Of a DNA stretch of 64,000 nucleotides, positions 60,331 through 64,000 are shown piece after piece. The position numbers and the translations under genes are program-made. How positions within the stretch are numbered: the first letter of the stretch is position 1; every line of letters starts with the position of its first letter. Origin of the DNA: Termitomyces sp. T153 (taxonomy: Eukaryota; Basidiomycota; Agaricomycetes; Agaricales; Lyophyllaceae); contig JACKQL020000072.1 of the NCBI GenBank assembly GCA_018296165.2, positions 124,001 to 188,000 of the forward strand, in the 5' to 3' direction. The notes under the pieces are model-generated. The model did no database searches, was not told the origin of the DNA, and saw only the letters and a list, made by a program, of their open reading frames with translations.

Positions 60331-60593
60331 GTGTTCTAAGTCACAGTAATCTTTGGACATGGCTGATGTATCTTGTCATAAGAATGTACCTGAACTCAAG
60401 TCTGAGCTGAAGAGAAAGAGGAAGCAAGTGGCAGTGTCTGAGGAAGTGGAATCTCAGAGTGATGATGCTGCTGAGGAGGTTTTATGCCTGTGGAAGGCTC
60501 ACAAAACCCAACAGGTATCTCAATTCTAGTCTTATGCATACAGCCCCATATTTTGCTGATGATTGACAGGAATCATCATCACCTGCCTGGCAA

Positions 60594-60612
60594 GATGGAT
60601 GGATGGATGGAT
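60594..60612 (+). repeat. (GATG)n microsatellite
   Basis: Nearly five perfect GATG units at the 3' side of the DUF6698-like remnant. Confidence 0.9.
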
Positions 60613-60799
60613 CTCTGTTTAATGCCAGCAAGCTACAAACTGGGCTAAGGGGAAGCTGTGTAGCTATGTATAGTAATTGTAAGTGGTGTGATATGTAGAT
60701 GATTGATCTGAGCTTTCCCTGGTGGTAGTTTTTTCTAGCATTTGTAAAGTAGGGTATGGCAGTGTGTAGTAGCAGGTCAGTTGAATTTGTAATAGTGGA

Positions 60800-62780
60800 T
60801 CAGTGAAGGAATAAACAAAAGAATGTGAAAGAAAGAGAGAAAGAAAACAAATGATAGGTAGTGTCCCTATCACCAAAGATAAGTGGAGTCCATGTCTTCC
60901 TCCTTTTGTGCCTGCTAGGCATCACATGTGTGCATGTCCTGTATTTGTTGCACAAACCTGTGAGTGTACCCTCCCTTGGTGTCCTTGTTTTGGCATGCTC
61001 CTCTTGACACTCAGAATTGCTAGTTCTCTTCCTCCTTGCTCTCCTCCCCCTCTCTTCTGTGCCCTCCTTCATCCTCCCAACATGCTCCCCTTCTCTCTCC
61101 CTCTCCTCAAACCCTGTGTGGAGTGCCTCTGTCAAATCATTGCATGCTTTTGCAGCTTCTTTCTTTATTGTACCTGGTGTGGTTGGGATGATTTTGAGAC
61201 AACTGTTATATTGGTCTACTGTTTTCCTCCATGGTGGCTCTAGTAGTGGCATGATGTGTTCACCTTCCATTGGGTTATATGTGATGGTTGCTATAGATTC
61301 TAGCTGCATGGGTTTGCCTCTTAGTTTTGTTGTCCAATTTCTTGGGTGTCATCACAATGGCATCAGTGGGCTGGACCTGGCTAGTGTCCCCACTCTCCAT
61401 GTGTCTGGTAGCCTGGCTAAGATTGGATGAGCCTTGTTCAGTTTGTGTAGCCTGTCCATGTAGCTCACTACTGTTCTGTCCATATGTAATTGGATTGAAG
61501 GTATTGCCATCTCAATTTCCAATGCATTGATAGATGTCATCCTGAAGGCCCCCATCATATGTTGGAGTGCCTTGTTCTGTATGATGTTCAGTTTGGATTG
61601 GTGTTTCTTCTTGTTTGTCCACCAGGCTGGGCTTGCATATGTGATTATTGGAAGGATGCATGCCTTGTACATGGTCTATAAGTGCAACTGATTCAGACCT
61701 TTAAGCATATTTGCTAGCATTTTCATGCCCTGTACCACTCTTTTTGCTTTGGTTGATACTACCTGTAGATGTCTGTCAAAGGTTAACTTGCAGCCCAGAT
61801 GCAATCCTAGTATTCTGATTGAACTTTCAGCATTTATAGTTACCTCAGACCCATCAGGCATGGACAGTTGTATGCTTAGCACATGTCCTCCATCTCTTTC
61901 CCAGGAGTGATGTATCATTTCTGTTGATTCCACTGCTGTCAATAAGCCTACCCTCTCAAGCCAATCATTCACTATGATGAATGCTGACTGAAGGATGATA
62001 ACATTGAAATTGAGTGACTTGGTGGATATTTACAGTGTCCCATCATTTATGTACATGTTGAGCATTGGGACCCCTCCATTGTTTCTGGTGCTGCAGGTTG
62101 CATTGTGTGCATTTCTCTTCTCTCCCATGATTTCTTGTATCTTGCTACCATAAATGATTGATGGGATGGGTGAAACTGGTGATCCTTGCAGGATTCCATT
62201 TGCTACTTTCTTCATGTCCCCCCTTTTCACATCCAGGCATATCTCTGCTTGCCTCTGGTCTCAGAAAGACTTTACCCATTTGACTTTTCCTCCTGAGTTC
62301 TTGCAGTAGTCAGGAGTGGTTAACATTGTTGAAGTAGCCTGAGATGTCAAAGGTGAGGACCAATGTTACCTTTCCATGATTTCCAGCTGCCTGAATGTCC
62401 TCTACATGTGTCAGGAGTGTGTCTTTTATGGAGCTGCAGGGCCATCCATCAAACTCATTGGTAGGTACCAAATCCCTGGCCCCTACCATGAAACTAATCC
62501 TCTTGGCTACCACACTCTCCAGTACTTTGCCCAGACATTCCAGTAGCTGTATTAGCCTGTATGCCTTCATTTCAGAGTAGTTTGGTTTGTTTGGTTTGTG
62601 TAGTGCCACTGCAATTACTTTTCTCCATGCTTTTGGGTGATAGCCTGTCTCAATATAGTGATGTATTAGTGAGAAAATTATGTCCTACTCTGTTTCCCAG
62701 GCCCATCTAACTACTGCAAAGATTTGTTGGCTCTCCCCTAGTGTTCAATGTCCCCAGGTTGGTCTTCTGTGAGATTTGAG
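60800..62780 (-). pseudogene. Second LINE (Tad1-like) fragment: reverse transcriptase and C-terminal part
   Basis: Downwards from about 62,690: YHPKAWRKVIAVALHKPNKP, LIQLLECLGKVLESVVAKRI, VLTFDISGYFNNVNHS (the first catalytic Asp), QGSPVSPIPSI, and MYINDGTL at about 62,060-62,040, where Y-x-D-D has become Y-I-N-D. Then come NDWLERVGLLTAVESTEMIH, ILGLHLGCKLTFDRHLQVVS, and MYKACILPIITYASPAWWTN near 61,672. A last frame (61,309-60,800) with an arginine/glutamate-rich run covers the stretch where RNase H would begin, but no RNase H motif is visible. Frame changes and the lost aspartate show it is inactive. It is clearly a different LINE from the one at 1-5,256. The endonuclease end is missing above about 62,780. 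Confidence 0.75.
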
Positions 62781-62789
62781 TTGTTATTG

Positions 62790-63640
62790 TCTTCAAGAGG
62801 TTAGTTAGCAATGTCTGATCACAATGTCACTGTGAAGTCTGGCCTTGACCTCACATATGTCATGGTCCTTGGTCTCTGCCCCATTGCAATCATTGCTGTC
62901 AGTAGGATGGGGGTCCACCCAGTGCATGCAACTGGCCCTGTCTGGTCTTCTCCTATCCTTCAGACCCTCAAATTATTAAACACAAAGGACTTCATTGACC
63001 TCATTGATGATACCATCAAGACAAGAGACTTCAACAATCAGACCCTCAACATCAAGATTCTCATCAAGATCATCAAGGCTATTGCTACAATTATTGCCTG
63101 ACCAACAACCTTCAGTGTCCAGGACACCATGAGGACCAATATCTCAATAGTCTAGATGTTGAGCACCAACACAAAGATTTTCCTCATGATTCCATGTATC
63201 ATTCTTGAACTTACTTTGACAAAAGGCCTGTGAGTTGTTTGTATTTGACCATTATTAACTATTTTTATGATGTATCAAAAATCTACATAGCATGATCCTT
63301 GTTATTCCCTGACACAGCAATCCAAAAGTCCTCACCCAGGCCCTTGCCCACCACTCCAGCACATCCAGCCTTTGCCATCAACACATCTTCATAACCAAAA
63401 TTTTGTTGTCAGTCCTTATTCTGCTATGATTGTTCAAATTTTCACGTGTATCGAACACATTCTACTAGCCTACCCATCATTTGCTCCAAACTCAGCAGTG
63501 TGGCAACGCTTCAAGTTCTATGTCCTTCTGACATCAGCAGTCTCAAGTCCAAATGTCAAGGCAATCACATCAACAATCTCTGATGGGGTGCAATGGGGAT
63601 AAGGAGGAACATGATTTGTCTGAGTCTGAGGCAGGGGAGA
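62790..63640. other. Gene-free CpG-poor stretch
   Basis: Only an isoleucine/threonine-rich frame (62,811-63,101) and a 76-codon frame (63,372-63,602), neither recognised. The CpG-poor composition ends at about 63,640. Confidence 0.4.
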
Positions 63641-63798
63641 AAGGTGCTGCACACATGAGCGAAGATGAGGACAAGCATAGTCGGGTCGGTATGCCAAGCC
63701 ATTGTATTACTATAGAATCCGGGGTGGGAGATTGAATCTGTCGGGATCGAAAGAGATTTCTGCAATCGCTTCATTCAAGTTCAGCGGTAAATCCCGCC

Positions 63799-64000
63799 TG
63801 TTATGTCCCGCCCGAGCTGGTGGTGACGTGATGTGCGACGGCACCCGGCGCCACAGCTCGTTTCATTTATGAGACATACCAAGACGGATCTGGATCGTAC
63901 CGTTCATGTATGTGGTTTTTGAATGTTGCTTATGTATGGTTTTTTCCTCGTGAGTTTTATAAGTTTTTGTATAAAGAGTGACGGGCTGGAGCGTGAACAT
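63799..64000 (+). mobile_element. Possible 5' part of an LTR (Ty3/gypsy-like)
   Basis: TGTTATGTCCCGCCCGAGC at 63,799 resembles the start of gypsy LTRs in mushrooms (TG plus a C-rich string), and TATAAAG at 63,970-63,976 would be the LTR promoter box at a fitting distance. The window ends before the other LTR border, so this is tentative. Confidence 0.35.

Noticed and set aside
62811..63101. 96-codon isoleucine-rich plus-strand frame
   Set aside because: No motif, low complexity, lies in decayed DNA upstream of the LINE fragment; probably fortuitous.
1..64000. tRNA, rRNA or other structured RNA genes
   Set aside because: No cloverleaf, A/B box pair or rRNA-like stretch was recognised by eye; a covariance-model scan would be needed to be sure.

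Overview
The window looks like a transposon-rich stretch of a mushroom-forming basidiomycete (Agaricomycetes) nuclear genome. The grounds are short GT-AG introns of about 45-60 nt, a KDZ transposase with its CxC2 cysteine cluster, Tnp2-type CACTA transposase, Tad1-like LINEs, an NRPS-like adenylate-forming reductase, an F-box gene, and several protein families I know only from mushroom genomes. All identifications are from reading; no search was run.

Layout. 1-5,250: decayed LINE on the minus strand (ORF1, endonuclease, RT, RNase H). 5,300-12,300: CpG-poor remnants (chromodomain and Gag of a Ty3/gypsy element, a mushroom repeat-family ORF, an RNase H1 N-terminal-domain fragment). 12,460-15,400: broken KDZ transposase. 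16,034-17,396: DnaJ/zuotin-like gene without a visible HPD motif. 17,800-45,988: a putative 28.2-kb element. 46,160-50,121: adenylate-forming reductase. 50,644-52,193: F-box pseudogene. 52,200-63,640: CpG-poor decayed repeats, including a zinc-finger remnant, a DUF6698-like remnant and a second LINE. 63,799-64,000: probable start of an LTR.

The main discovery is the 28.2-kb element. Its two ends are the same CACTA-type terminus (CACTTCAGGAAATG...) in inverted orientation, flanked on both sides by the trinucleotide CAT, which fits a 3-bp target-site duplication. The arms are long inverted repeats (block A of about 1.1 kb outside, block B of about 2.05 kb inside). Between A and B the left arm holds a complete Gvp36-like BAR-domain gene, while the right arm holds a decayed MIC60 (mitofilin) fragment at the same slot. 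Both cargo genes keep introns, so they were acquired as DNA. The interior holds a Tnp2 transposase with two in-frame TGA codons, a WD40/membrane protein, an intact-looking three-exon gene of unknown function, and two large mushroom-specific genes broken by in-frame TGA codons. A near-palindromic motif (GAGCTTGGGTGAACCCAG) recurs many times and I saw it only inside this element.

The simplest reading is a foldback-like CACTA element that captures host genes in a fixed slot of each arm. It inserted between a DnaJ-like gene and a secondary-metabolism reductase and has since decayed by C-to-T change, while the BAR cargo remains open.
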